Shown here: in pieces, positions 8,441-15,835 of the stretch | Position numbering within the stretch: position 1 is the stretch's first letter | How the letters are laid out: each line of letters opens with the position of its first letter | Assembly (NCBI GenBank): GCA_016871315.1 | Contig: VFZE01000022.1 | Coordinates: forward strand, 26,484-90,483 | DNA from: Acidimicrobiia bacterium | GTDB taxonomy: Bacteria > Acidobacteriota > Terriglobia > Bryobacterales > Bryobacteraceae | Direction of reading: 5' to 3' | DNA length: 64,000 bases | Program-made: the position numbers and the translations under genes | The notes under the pieces: generated by a model | What the model was told of the DNA's origin: nothing | Databases searched by the model: none | Seen by the model: only the letters and a program-made list of their open reading frames with translations

Positions 8441-11017
8441 TTGTCTCGTAGTTGGTTTTTTCTCACATTCACCCTCTTTGCCGCCGCCGATGCGATGGCG
8501 CAATCGGCGCCTCCTGCGGCCCCGGCCAAGCCGATGGCTGCTCCTCCGCGTCCGCGTATGCAAGCCTCCGCGATGCGCAACGAAAACGTGGTGGTGAACC
8601 CGATCGACAACAACGCCATCAAGGAAGTGAATGTGCGGCTCGGGGCGACGGTGACGCTGGTGACCGAACTGCGTCCGGAAACGGGATATTTCGCGACAGA
8701 GTTCGGCCGGCCGGCCGGGCAGCTGCTGTTGCTCGGTCCGGCGGTGCGTCCGCCCTCCTGGCACGGAGATTTTTTCTACTGGCACCAGAACAGCGTGATG
8801 AACGCGCGCACCTTTTTTCAAGTGGGCCAGGTGCTGCCGTCGCGGAGGAATCAGCACGGGGGCCGGGTGACGGGCGAGTTGGGGCCTCGCACAGGACTGA
8901 CGGCGAATTACTCCCAGCGCGATGTGCGCGGGATGGTCAACGGGAACGTGCTCGTGCCGCTGGAATCCGAGAGAACGCCGCTGACGCGGGATCCGCAGTT
9001 GAGGCCGCTGGTGGAGCGTTTCTTGAGCGCGTATCCGAAGCAGCTGCCGAACCGGCCGGACTTTGACGCACGGGCGCTGAACACGAATGCGCCCCAGCGC
9101 ATTGACGATCTGGACGGGAACCTGCGGCTCGATCACGACCTGGGTTCGCGGGGGAAGCTTCACCTGCTCTATGTGAACGGGCGGGCTCGGACGGACGCGT
9201 TTCAGCTGGTGGCGGGACAGAATCCCGATTCGGCGATCCATAGCCACCGCGCGCAGGCCACGTGGAAGTTCGCAGCATCGCCGGGGACCGATGTGGCGAT
9301 GGGAGGAAACTTTACCAGAACGGCATCGAACCTGTTGCCGGAGCCGAACGCAGTGGGCGTGCGTGTGCGGGTCGGTTACCAGATTGAAGAGCTGGGTCCG
9401 GAGAGCGAGTTTCCGGTGATGCGGGCGCAGAACCTGTACCGCTACGGCGCCGATGTAGCGCACCGCGTGGCGGACCGGCATGAGTTCCGGCTGGGCGGCG
9501 AGATCACCCGGTTCCAGCTCAACGGCATCGAGACCAGCAATCTCCGCGGGCAGTTCAACTTCACGAACAACTTTGGGCGCACGGCGATTGAGAATCTGCG
9601 GCTGGGAACACCGGCGTTTTTCGAGGCCACCACGGGAGAGATGGCGCGCGGATTCCGGACGTGGGGAGGAAGCCTGTACGCGGCGGACCGCTGGAGGATC
9701 ACGACGGCGCTGCAACTGCACTATGGGGTGCGGTACGGCTTTGCAACAGCGCCGTCGGAGGTGAACGGACTGCACGAGACCCCGTATGCCTGCGACTGCA
9801 ACAATTTCAGCCCGCGGCTCTCGCTGGCATGGCAAATGGGCACGGGATGGATACTGCGGACCGGCTACACGGTTTCGTTCGGGGAGATCCAGCCGGTGAC
9901 GTTCCAGCAGATGCGCTTCAACCTGCCGCACACGCGGATGGTCCAGGTGCAGAATCCGGACCTGTTGAATCCGCTCAGCGGCGGCGGGAACCTCGACAGG
10001 AGCGCGCCGACGATCCTTTCGCCCGACCTCGTGGCGCCGTACGTGCACCAGTACAACCTCAACGTGGAGCGGAAGTTGAGCGGCGGGATGCTGTTGCGCG
10101 TGGCCTATATCGGCGACCGCAGCTTGAAGCTGATGAACTCCTTCATCCAGAACCGGGCCGAGCCCGTACCGGGAGTGCCGTTGACGCTCGACACCGTGGA
10201 CCAGCGGAGACCGGATGCGCGCTACTTTGATACACGCAGTATTCTGAACGGCGGCATGGGCCACTTCAACGCGGGCCAGGCGACCGTGGATTTGCCCTAT
10301 TATCGCGGACTGCGTTTGTCGGCCAGCTACACGTTCAGCAAGGCGATCGACGACGGGTCCGATTACACCTCGACGGCGGCCAACCGTGACCTGATGCGGG
10401 CGCGGAGCCAGTGGCAGTATGAATCGTTTGGGGACAAGCGAAGCCTCTCGGCATTTGATTCGCCGCACTCGCTGCTGACCAGCTTCAGTTACGATTTGCC
10501 GGCGCTGGCGGGCCGTTCGAAGTGGGCGCGGAGACTGGCCGGTGGCTGGCAGCTGGCGGGCGTTACGCTGGTCAAATCGGGGACGCCGCTGACTCTGTTT
10601 GTGGGGTCGGATGCGCCGGGGTTCGGGAACGTCGATGGAGGACCAAGCGACCGGCCGAACATCGTGGACGCGAGTATTCTGGGAGCGACGATCTCCCACC
10701 CCGACCTCGCGCCACAGATTCTGCGGCGCGACCGGTTTGCCTATATTGTGCCTGGGGAGCGGCGAGGGTCGTTGGGGAGGAACAGTTTCCGCAAGGCACG
10801 GATCTCGAATTTCAATGCCGCCGTTACCAAGCAATGGCAGTGGGCGGCCAGCGGGCGTGAGTGGACGACGCAGCTGCGCGCCGAGACGTACAACCTGACC
10901 AACACGCCGCAGTTTGATGAGCCGCAGCGCAACCTGAGCTCGCCTGCATTCGGCAAGATCACGAATACCTTAAATGATGGCCGCGTATTTCAGATCGGAG
11001 TGAGGTTAACTCTTTGA
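8441..11017 (+). CDS. Oar-like TonB-dependent receptor lacking the N-terminal regulatory domain
   Basis: An 858-residue outer-membrane receptor of the Oar-like type abundant in acidobacteria. A signal peptide (FFLTFTLFAAADAMAQ) leads into a region with part of the plug and then repeated beta-barrel strands: GTAYW-like segments are absent, but RFQLNGIETSNLRGQFNF, YAADRWRITTALQLHYGVRY, RLSASYTFSKAIDDGSDY and the C-terminal FQIGVRLTL are typical. The usual carboxypeptidase-regulatory domain seen at the start of the receptor at 41484 is missing. An in-frame stop lies two codons before the TTG start, so the protein cannot extend further. It may be a natural short form or an N-terminally trimmed gene. 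Likely cargo is unknown (oligosaccharide or peptide import is the usual guess). Confidence 0.82.
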   Translation: MSRSWFFLTFTLFAAADAMAQSAPPAAPAKPMAAPPRPRMQASAMRNENVVVNPIDNNAIKEVNVRLGATVTLVTELRPETGYFATEFGRPAGQLLLLGPAVRPPSWHGDFFYWHQNSVMNARTFFQVGQVLPSRRNQHGGRVTGELGPRTGLTANYSQRDVRGMVNGNVLVPLESERTPLTRDPQLRPLVERFLSAYPKQLPNRPDFDARALNTNAPQRIDDLDGNLRLDHDLGSRGKLHLLYVNGRARTDAFQLVAGQNPDSAIHSHRAQATWKFAASPGTDVAMGGNFTRTASNLLPEPNAVGVRVRVGYQIEELGPESEFPVMRAQNLYRYGADVAHRVADRHEFRLGGEITRFQLNGIETSNLRGQFNFTNNFGRTAIENLRLGTPAFFEATTGEMARGFRTWGGSLYAADRWRITTALQLHYGVRYGFATAPSEVNGLHETPYACDCNNFSPRLSLAWQMGTGWILRTGYTVSFGEIQPVTFQQMRFNLPHTRMVQVQNPDLLNPLSGGGNLDRSAPTILSPDLVAPYVHQYNLNVERKLSGGMLLRVAYIGDRSLKLMNSFIQNRAEPVPGVPLTLDTVDQRRPDARYFDTRSILNGGMGHFNAGQATVDLPYYRGLRLSASYTFSKAIDDGSDYTSTAANRDLMRARSQWQYESFGDKRSLSAFDSPHSLLTSFSYDLPALAGRSKWARRLAGGWQLAGVTLVKSGTPLTLFVGSDAPGFGNVDGGPSDRPNIVDASILGATISHPDLAPQILRRDRFAYIVPGERRGSLGRNSFRKARISNFNAAVTKQWQWAASGREWTTQLRAETYNLTNTPQFDEPQRNLSSPAFGKITNTLNDGRVFQIGVRLTL

Positions 11018-11062
11018 GGGATAGCTGGAGTTTCCACTATATATTCCTTCTAGTTTTCGGTA

Positions 11063-11068
11063 TATAAT
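11063..11068 (+). promoter_or_regulatory. Putative -10 element of the PP2C gene
   Basis: A perfect TATAAT lies 12 bases before the phosphatase start codon, in an AT-rich patch that stands out in this GC-rich window. No good -35 hexamer is present at 16-18 bases, so this is a partial call. If used, the transcript would have a very short leader; GGAG lies only three bases from the ATG. Confidence 0.4.
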
Positions 11069-11080
11069 TCGCTGGAGTCC

Positions 11081-11839
11081 ATGATCGAGGCTGCTGGCAA
11101 CTCGGACCCAGGTTGCGTCCGGAAGAATAACGAGGACAAGCTATTTATCAATCAGGCGCTCGGCTTGTACGTCCTGGCTGATGGCATGGGCGGAGCCCAG
11201 GCGGGGGAGACGGCGGCGCAAATTGCCATCGATGCGGTGGTAGATTATGTCCGGGGGACCGAGCAACGTTCCTCGGAAACGCTGGTGCAGGCATTCGAGC
11301 TGGCCAACCAGAAGGTGCGCGAGGAGGCAGCCACCGCGCCGCACTTGAACGGGATGGGGACAACTCTGGTTGCCGTGCTGGAGTGCGGCAATGAACTGGC
11401 GATAGCCAGCGTGGGGGACAGCCGCGCATACCTGGTGGAAGGCAATGCCATGAAGGCGATCACGCAGGATCAGACGTGGGCCAACGAGGTGGGCAGAAGG
11501 CTGGGATTGAACGATCAGCAGCTGAAGACACATCCGATGCGGCATGTGCTGACGATGGCCATCGGCGTGGATGCGCCCCTGCGGGTGCACTCCTATAAGG
11601 TGGCGCCGGGACCCGACGTGCAGATCCTGCTGTGCAGCGATGGGCTGCATGGGGTGGTAAACAAGGAGACGATCGGTGAGCAGCTGAACGCCACCGCGAG
11701 CTTGGAAGATAAGTGCTGCGCGCTGATCGAGTTGGCCAGGCAGGCGGGCGGGCCGGATAACATCACTGCGGTACTGCTGCACCACAGCGGCTCCAATAAC
11801 TCCTATCCGCAGGCGAAGAATACCTACCCCGGTCAATAA
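11081..11839 (+). CDS. PP2C-family serine/threonine protein phosphatase
   Basis: A 252-residue PPM/PP2C phosphatase, the normal size for bacterial Stp1/PrpC enzymes. The metal-binding motifs are in order: GCVRKNNEDK near the N-terminus, LYVLADGMGGAQAGE, ASVGDSRAYLV, LLCSDGLHGVV and GGPDNITAVLL. It dephosphorylates Ser/Thr residues using two Mn or Mg ions in the cytoplasm. No kinase gene is adjacent; the only kinase in the window (26648) is broken. Three genes for secreted proteins follow on the same strand after 65 bases, possibly as a separate transcription unit. Confidence 0.95.
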   Translation: MIEAAGNSDPGCVRKNNEDKLFINQALGLYVLADGMGGAQAGETAAQIAIDAVVDYVRGTEQRSSETLVQAFELANQKVREEAATAPHLNGMGTTLVAVLECGNELAIASVGDSRAYLVEGNAMKAITQDQTWANEVGRRLGLNDQQLKTHPMRHVLTMAIGVDAPLRVHSYKVAPGPDVQILLCSDGLHGVVNKETIGEQLNATASLEDKCCALIELARQAGGPDNITAVLLHHSGSNNSYPQAKNTYPGQ

Positions 11840-11904
11840 AGGTGGGAGATTTCCCCCCCTCACCGCACTATACTCTTCGAGGCTAATGGGGCCCGTCAGT
11901 CGGG

Positions 11905-12513
11905 ATGCGCATGAGGCTGTTAGCAGCGGCGCCGCTGGCACTGGTTGTGTCGGCGCCGGTCGCGAGTGGTGAAATCGCGAGCCTGCAAATCAAGATCATT
12001 CAGGGAGAGGATACGGTGCATAGCGCCGGACGGCGGGGGCGGCGTCCGATCCGCGTAGAAGTACAGGAGCCGACAGGCAAGCCGGTGGAGGGAGCGGTGG
12101 TGAGCTTCAGTCTGCCCGAGGAACACGGCAGCCAGTTCGCGAACGGGATGAAGACGGAGATTGTGACGACGGGCGCCGACGGGCGGGCGTCAGTGTGGGG
12201 CATGGAATGGGGCAAGGAACCCGGACCGGTGCGTATACGGATCACGGCTTCGAAAGGCGAGGCGCGGGCGGGCGGCATCCTGGTCCAGACATTGGCGGAA
12301 GAGGCTCCGGCGGTGGAAGCTGCGGCGGAACGGCCGGTGAAAATCGCTAAGCCCGGCAGCCGCTGGACGCTGATCGCGGTGGTGGCGGCGGGGGCGGCGG
12401 CCGGGGCGCTAAGCGCGGGTCTGACGAAAAAGGGCGCGGCGGCAGCCGGGCCCGCGGCGGCGGCGCCGGCCCTGCAGATCGGCCCTCCGGCGATTTCGGT
12501 GACCAGGCCATGA
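11905..12513 (+). CDS. Secreted Ig-like domain protein with C-terminal membrane segment
   Basis: A 202-residue protein with a signal peptide (AAAPLALVVSAPVASG), then a beta-sandwich-like domain. The pattern PIRVEVQEPTGKPVEGAVVSF, followed by VTTGADGRASVWGMEW and GPVRIRITASKGEA, is that of carboxypeptidase-regulatory or bacterial Ig-like modules. A Gly/Ala-rich hydrophobic stretch near residues 150-170 is probably a membrane anchor, followed by an Ala/Pro-rich tail. Function is unknown. Its stop overlaps the next start (ATGA), making it the first of three coupled genes for exported proteins. An alternative ATG lies two codons in. Confidence 0.75.
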   Translation: MRMRLLAAAPLALVVSAPVASGEIASLQIKIIQGEDTVHSAGRRGRRPIRVEVQEPTGKPVEGAVVSFSLPEEHGSQFANGMKTEIVTTGADGRASVWGMEWGKEPGPVRIRITASKGEARAGGILVQTLAEEAPAVEAAAERPVKIAKPGSRWTLIAVVAAGAAAGALSAGLTKKGAAAAGPAAAAPALQIGPPAISVTRP

Positions 12514-13280
12514 GGATTATGATTCCGGCAAGAGCGGCGATTCTGTTCTTCTGCGCGGCTCATCTGCCGCTGATGGCGCAACGGATGGGCGTGCCCCGGC
12601 TGGGGTGCGTGGTGAGCGCCGGCGGTGCGGTGCGGATGGTCTACGGGCTGCGCGCGAATTTTATCCTGGGCGAAGCGGCACAAATAGAAGCGGTGTCGGC
12701 GGCCTGTTCGGAAACCAACGCGGTGGTGAAGACAACGGATGCCTTGGTGGTGTTGGATGCCGAGGGCCGCGAACGCCACCGGTTTCTGGCGGAGGCCGGC
12801 GCCGCTCTTGTGTCCTTCCGGGATGACGGTGACGTGGGACATGTCTATCTCACCGCAACGCGCGAGTTGTTGCGGTGGGAGAACGAGGAATGGGTGAAGG
12901 CGGATCTTCCGCATGCGGGAGAGATTCTCTCGATTGGGGAGCGGGACGGCGCCGTCGTGGCGGTGGAGCGCCGGGGCGAGGAGCTGTGGCTGGTGGAGAG
13001 CCGCGCGGACGGACGGTACCAGGTTCTGTCGCGGTTTGTGTCGGAAGCGTTGTTCGCCGTGCTGCTGCCCGACGGCTCCCTGGTGCTGGCGGCGGGCGAG
13101 AAGCTGGTGCATCGAAAGCCGGATGGGAGCCAAACGGAGATCGAGGTTCCCGCGGCGGTGACACGGCTGTCGGTGATCGGCGGGAAGTGGGTGCAGGTGG
13201 AGACCGGAGTGCAGCGCATGGCGGTGCGGGTGGAGGGCGGTCAGGCCGAGGCCTACTATCTACCTGGGGAAGCGCGATGA
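12510..13280 (+). CDS. Secreted protein, probably beta-propeller-like, function unknown
   Basis: A 256-residue protein with a signal peptide (AAILFFCAAHLPLMAQ). The rest is a run of short beta-strand units with turn motifs: DALVVLDAEGRERHRF, LLRWENEEWVKADLP, LWLVESRADGRYQVLS, AVLLPDGSLVLAAGEK, LVHRKPDGSQTEIEV. This resembles WD40/YVTN-type propeller blades, though too few blades are seen for a complete propeller. No catalytic residues stand out. It is joined to both neighbours by four-base ATGA overlaps, so the three proteins are probably made together. Confidence 0.7.
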   Translation: MRIMIPARAAILFFCAAHLPLMAQRMGVPRLGCVVSAGGAVRMVYGLRANFILGEAAQIEAVSAACSETNAVVKTTDALVVLDAEGRERHRFLAEAGAALVSFRDDGDVGHVYLTATRELLRWENEEWVKADLPHAGEILSIGERDGAVVAVERRGEELWLVESRADGRYQVLSRFVSEALFAVLLPDGSLVLAAGEKLVHRKPDGSQTEIEVPAAVTRLSVIGGKWVQVETGVQRMAVRVEGGQAEAYYLPGEAR

Positions 13281-14629
13281 AGCGTCTTGCGGTACTGGCG
13301 CTTTTGTGCGCCGGGTGCGTGCAGGCGCAGTTTTCCATCGCGACGATCAGCGGGAACGGCGAGGAACGGGCAATCGTGGGGATCGTCGAAACGGAGAAGG
13401 TGCAGGCGGGCGGGTTTCAGGATATCCGCGTGCGGCTGCGTAACACCGGGGAGGCGACGGCGGCACTGTCGCGGCTGCGGATAACCGGGGTGGGGTTTTC
13501 TCTATTGGGGCAGCCGCCGTTGCCGCACTTGGTGGCGCCGGGGCTGAACGTGGATTTCCGCGTCAGGTTCCTGCCGGCGCAGTTTGGGATCTATAGCGGA
13601 ACGCTCGAGGTGAACGAAACGGTCGTGCTGTTTCGTGGGGTAAGCCCGCAAGGGATTACCGTGCTGGTGGAGCAAAGGGGGCGTCTGGAGACGGCGACAG
13701 AGACGGTGCCTGTGGTGGCGGGGCGCGTGGAAGTAGGCAAGTCGGCCGGGCTGCGTCTGGTCGTGCGGAATGACGCGGCGGGTCCTCTGGTTGTGGGTGC
13801 CCTCACCGTGCAGGGTGAGGCATTTTCGCTGTATCCCGCTCCGGCGCTTCCATTGCCGGTGGAGCCGGGACGGTCAGCGGAGTTTGAGCTGCGGTTCGCT
13901 CCGCTGCGGGTGGGAGTGGCGCAGGGAACTCTATTGGTGGATACGCTGAGGATCGCGCTGGAAGGCTTCGCGATTGCGCCGCCGTTTCCCGCGGCGATCC
14001 TGTCGCTGGAGCCCGCGCTTGCGAGTGGCCGCCAAGGCCGGATCGCGCTGCGGCTGGACGCGCCGCCGCTGGTATCGGCCGCCGGAACGCTGACTTTGGA
14101 GTTCCGGTCAGCAGTCACCGTGGGCGGGGACGATCCGGCAATCGTGTTTTTGAACGGAGCGTCGCGAAGCGTCGCCGTGGCGGTGAGGCAAGGCGAGACG
14201 AACCTGGGCGAGTGGATGTTTCAGACGGGCTCGACGGCGGGAGAGATCCGCTTCCGCTTGCAATTGGGCGACCAGCGATGGGAGGCCGCGGCGGCGATCG
14301 CGCCGGCGATGGTGGCCGTGGATGCGGTGCGGGGAGTAAGAACGGCGACGGGTGTGCAAGTGGATATTACCGGGTTTGATAATTCGCGGACCGCTTCCAC
14401 ACTGGGATTCCGGTTCTTTGACCGCCAGGGGAATGCGCTGGGCGGAGATGTGTTGCGGGCCGATGCGGCGTCCGGCTTTCAGAGCCACTTCCGGACGGCG
14501 AACGTCGGTGGGCTGTTTCTGTTGCGGGCTGTGTTTCCCGTAGGGGGCGATACGGCCCTGATCGGGGCAGTGGAGGTGGAGATCGATAACGCACAAGGCA
14601 GGACAAGGGCGTCGCGGGCCAGTTTTTAG
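13277..14629 (+). CDS. Secreted choice-of-anchor D (HYDIN-like) multi-domain protein
   Basis: A 450-residue exported protein. A signal peptide (LAVLALLCAGCVQAQ) is followed by at least two Ig-like repeats of the choice-of-anchor D/ASPM-SPD-2-HYDIN kind: DIRVRLRNTGEATAALSRL with PGLNVDFRVRFLPAQFGIY, then GLRLVVRNDAAGPLVVGAL with GRSAEFELRFAPLRVGVAQ. A C-terminal module ends FRTANVGGLFLLRAVFP. The start at 13277 overlaps the previous stop; an earlier in-frame start would bury the signal peptide. It completes the three-gene exported set. The coding stretch 14474-14513 is duplicated 1.3 kb downstream. Possible roles are adhesion or scaffolding on the cell surface. Confidence 0.82.
   Translation: MKRLAVLALLCAGCVQAQFSIATISGNGEERAIVGIVETEKVQAGGFQDIRVRLRNTGEATAALSRLRITGVGFSLLGQPPLPHLVAPGLNVDFRVRFLPAQFGIYSGTLEVNETVVLFRGVSPQGITVLVEQRGRLETATETVPVVAGRVEVGKSAGLRLVVRNDAAGPLVVGALTVQGEAFSLYPAPALPLPVEPGRSAEFELRFAPLRVGVAQGTLLVDTLRIALEGFAIAPPFPAAILSLEPALASGRQGRIALRLDAPPLVSAAGTLTLEFRSAVTVGGDDPAIVFLNGASRSVAVAVRQGETNLGEWMFQTGSTAGEIRFRLQLGDQRWEAAAAIAPAMVAVDAVRGVRTATGVQVDITGFDNSRTASTLGFRFFDRQGNALGGDVLRADAASGFQSHFRTANVGGLFLLRAVFPVGGDTALIGAVEVEIDNAQGRTRASRASF
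14474..14513 (+). repeat. 40-bp direct repeat, source copy
   Basis: These 40 bases lie in frame inside the exported HYDIN-like gene (encoding GFQSHFRTANVGG) and recur without mismatch at 15796-15835. The protein context here is natural, so this is taken as the original copy. Confidence 0.9.
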
Positions 14630-14630
14630 G

Positions 14631-14808
14631 CGGGTCGCTTGGGAGTTGGACGCGGCAGGCTACACGACGTTCTCGCAAGCATGGGATTTTGAGCCCGGGC
14701 AGAATTTCATCCTGAAAATGCGGGACGCCGCCGTCGCGGGTGCGGCCTTTCGAGGCGGCGGCCGCCATCTGCAGTGAGCCGGGGAACCTGCCGCTGGTGC
14801 TGGAGCAT
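14631..14808 (+). pseudogene. N-terminal half of a TIR domain fused to an NB-ARC fragment
   Basis: Directly after the upstream stop codon, frame 14631 encodes VAWELDAAGYTTFSQAWDF, then EPGQNFILKMRDAAVAGA. This is the first half of a bacterial TIR domain (usual form: WQLEAAGYxxxxQAWDFxPGxNFxLEM). The expected first 20-25 residues of the TIR domain are absent. At the position where family members usually carry Glu (NFxLEM) this copy has Lys. At about 14745 the similarity stops and 14754-14808 is, in another frame, a piece of NB-ARC (AAICSEPGNLPLVLEH). The matching C-terminal TIR half begins at 15836. A decayed defence-type gene. Confidence 0.8.
14754..14808 (+). repeat. 55-bp direct repeat, displaced copy from NB-ARC coding sequence
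   Basis: Matches 16626-16680 at 51 of 55 positions by eye. The downstream copy lies in a full NB-ARC context, so this upstream one is the displaced or eroded copy. It sits exactly at the left junction where the TIR similarity breaks off. Confidence 0.85.
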
Positions 14809-14853
14809 ACCGCGCCGACGCATCCAATCATGCGACCCTTCGCCTGTACGCAT

Positions 14854-14872
14854 GGTATAAGTGTTATATACC
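14854..14872. promoter_or_regulatory. Inverted repeat, candidate BrnA operator and promoter
   Basis: The arms GGTATA and TATACC are perfect and separated by 7 bases, ending three bases before the brnT start. The site contains a TATAAG -10-like hexamer. BrnA-type ribbon-helix-helix antitoxins repress their own operons by binding such palindromes, so this is the likely operator. No ribosome binding site is visible, and brnT may be translated from a very short leader. Confidence 0.5.
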
Positions 14873-14875
14873 TCC

Positions 14876-15145
14876 ATGCGCTATTCTTTCGATGAACGAA
14901 AGAGCCGTTTGGTTAAACGCCTGCATGGAGTCAGTCTCGAGGAGGCTCTCGAGATCTTCGATCAGGTTCACCTGATCGACCGGAAGAATGATGATCCCTT
15001 GCCGTTTCGCGCCATCGGCTGGTGCCGCGGGCAACTCTGTTCGGTGATCTACGAGGTCAGAAGTGATGGGAAGGGGGAACTCCACCATCTGATCACCGCC
15101 TGGAAATCGACTACGGAGCAAATCGCCTATGCCGAAAACACGTAA
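14876..15145 (+). CDS. brnT: BrnT-family type II toxin (ribonuclease)
   Basis: An 89-residue protein of normal BrnT length. The N-terminus YSFDERKSRLVKRLHGVSL, followed by EEALEIFDQ, is the family's D-x2-K-x(n)-K/R-HGVS-x(2)-EA-x(3)-F-D pattern. The middle FRAIGWCRGQLCSVIYEV fits the RELE-like fold, and the C-terminus ITAWKSTTEQIAY fits the R/K-rich catalytic end. BrnT is an mRNA-cleaving toxin neutralised by the downstream BrnA. The gene overlaps brnA by 17 bases. The ATG at 14876 is used; a GTG five codons upstream falls inside the inverted repeat. The pair looks intact amid broken genes. Confidence 0.82.
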   Translation: MRYSFDERKSRLVKRLHGVSLEEALEIFDQVHLIDRKNDDPLPFRAIGWCRGQLCSVIYEVRSDGKGELHHLITAWKSTTEQIAYAENT

Positions 15146-15386
15146 GCCCCGCAAAACGCCGGATGAGATCGCAGCCATGGCCAGACGCGGAGAAGACGTG
15201 TCGCAATTCTTCTCCAATAAGTTCACCGTCGTGCGGCCGATCAGGCGTGTCAATGTTGACCTCACCGAAGGCATGCTGCGGGAACTGGATGCCCGCGCGG
15301 CGCGGCTCAACATCAGCAGGCAGGCTGTCATCAAGACCCTGCTCGCTCAGGCCATCGAGCAATCGTCCGGCAAGAGCGCGAGCTGA
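15129..15386 (+). CDS. brnA: BrnA-like ribbon-helix-helix antitoxin
   Basis: An 85-residue protein with a basic N-terminal tail, then RRVNVDLTEGMLRELDARAA and RLNISRQAVIKTLLAQAIE. This is the beta-strand/two-helix ribbon-helix-helix fold of BrnA/CopG antitoxins. The N-terminal segment (residues 15-35, SQFFSNKF) would wrap BrnT and the C-terminal fold would bind the operator. It overlaps brnT by 17 bases, so the pair is co-translated. Order toxin-antitoxin is normal for brnTA. Confidence 0.82.
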   Translation: MPKTRKPRKTPDEIAAMARRGEDVSQFFSNKFTVVRPIRRVNVDLTEGMLRELDARAARLNISRQAVIKTLLAQAIEQSSGKSAS

Positions 15387-15511
15387 GATCCCTGAATACC
15401 GCGGATGCCATCAGGGATCTGTTCTCCGGCTGGACCCCCACCGAAGAAGCAGACCCCACAACTTCCGGCCTGGTCCAGCAGCAGGCGTGGTTCGCCAAGC
15501 TCCGGAAATGA
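15362..15511 (+). pseudogene. C-terminal tail of a small protein upstream of an AbiEii-like toxin
   Basis: Frame 15362 encodes IVRQERELRSLNTADAIRDL, then FSGWTPTEEADPTTSGLVQQ and QAWFAKLRK before a stop, with no start codon of its own. The stop overlaps the next ATG (ATGA), the arrangement of coupled antitoxin-toxin genes. The peptide looks like a genuine C-terminus rather than random sequence, but the front of the gene has been lost to, or overlaps, brnA. No family was recognised with certainty. Confidence 0.5.
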
Positions 15512-15752
15512 CCCCATCCTCCAGGCCGCGGCGGAGATCCAGCACTTCTTCGATCAACCGCTTTGGAGCCACTGCATCATCGGCGGCGTAGCGCTTCTCT
15601 ATTGGGGCGAGCCACGCCTCACCCGTGACGTCGATATTACCCTGCTGGCCGGATACGGAAGAGAAGATGAGTTTATCCTGCCCGTCCTGGATGGGCCTTT
15701 TCGTTCCAGGGCGGAACGCATCGGCCTCTGTGCCAAATCGAAGAGCAGTTGA
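15508..15752 (+). pseudogene. AbiEii-like nucleotidyltransferase toxin fragment
   Basis: The stretch ILQAAAEIQHFFDQPLWSH, then CIIGGVALLYWGEPRLTRDVDITLL, contains the GG-x(n)-DxD active-site pattern of MNT/AbiEii nucleotidyltransferases. These modify tRNA or other targets in toxin-antitoxin and abortive-infection systems. The natural ATG at 15508 is one base out of frame with this sequence, so the start is frameshifted. Similarity ends at about VLDGPFRSRAE, after only the first quarter to third of a usual AbiEii protein, and the frame then stops at 15752. It is a truncated, non-functional copy. Confidence 0.7.
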
Positions 15753-15795
15753 AGCCGCGGAGGCCAAGCAGCAGCCTGAGATCCTTACGGCCGCG

Positions 15796-15835
15796 GGCTT
15801 TCAGAGCCACTTCCGGACGGCGAACGTCGGTGGGC
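15796..15835 (+). repeat. 40-bp direct repeat, displaced copy of HYDIN-like gene sequence
   Basis: Identical over 40 bases to 14474-14513. It is placed immediately before the point (15836) where the C-terminal TIR half begins, and has no coding role here. It marks the right junction of the inserted cassette. Confidence 0.9.

Noticed and set aside
8387..10834. Long open frame (815 codons) on the minus strand opposite the Oar-like receptor
   Set aside because: The Arg/His/Pro-rich translation without domains is a codon-bias shadow of the plus-strand gene, which has clear receptor features.
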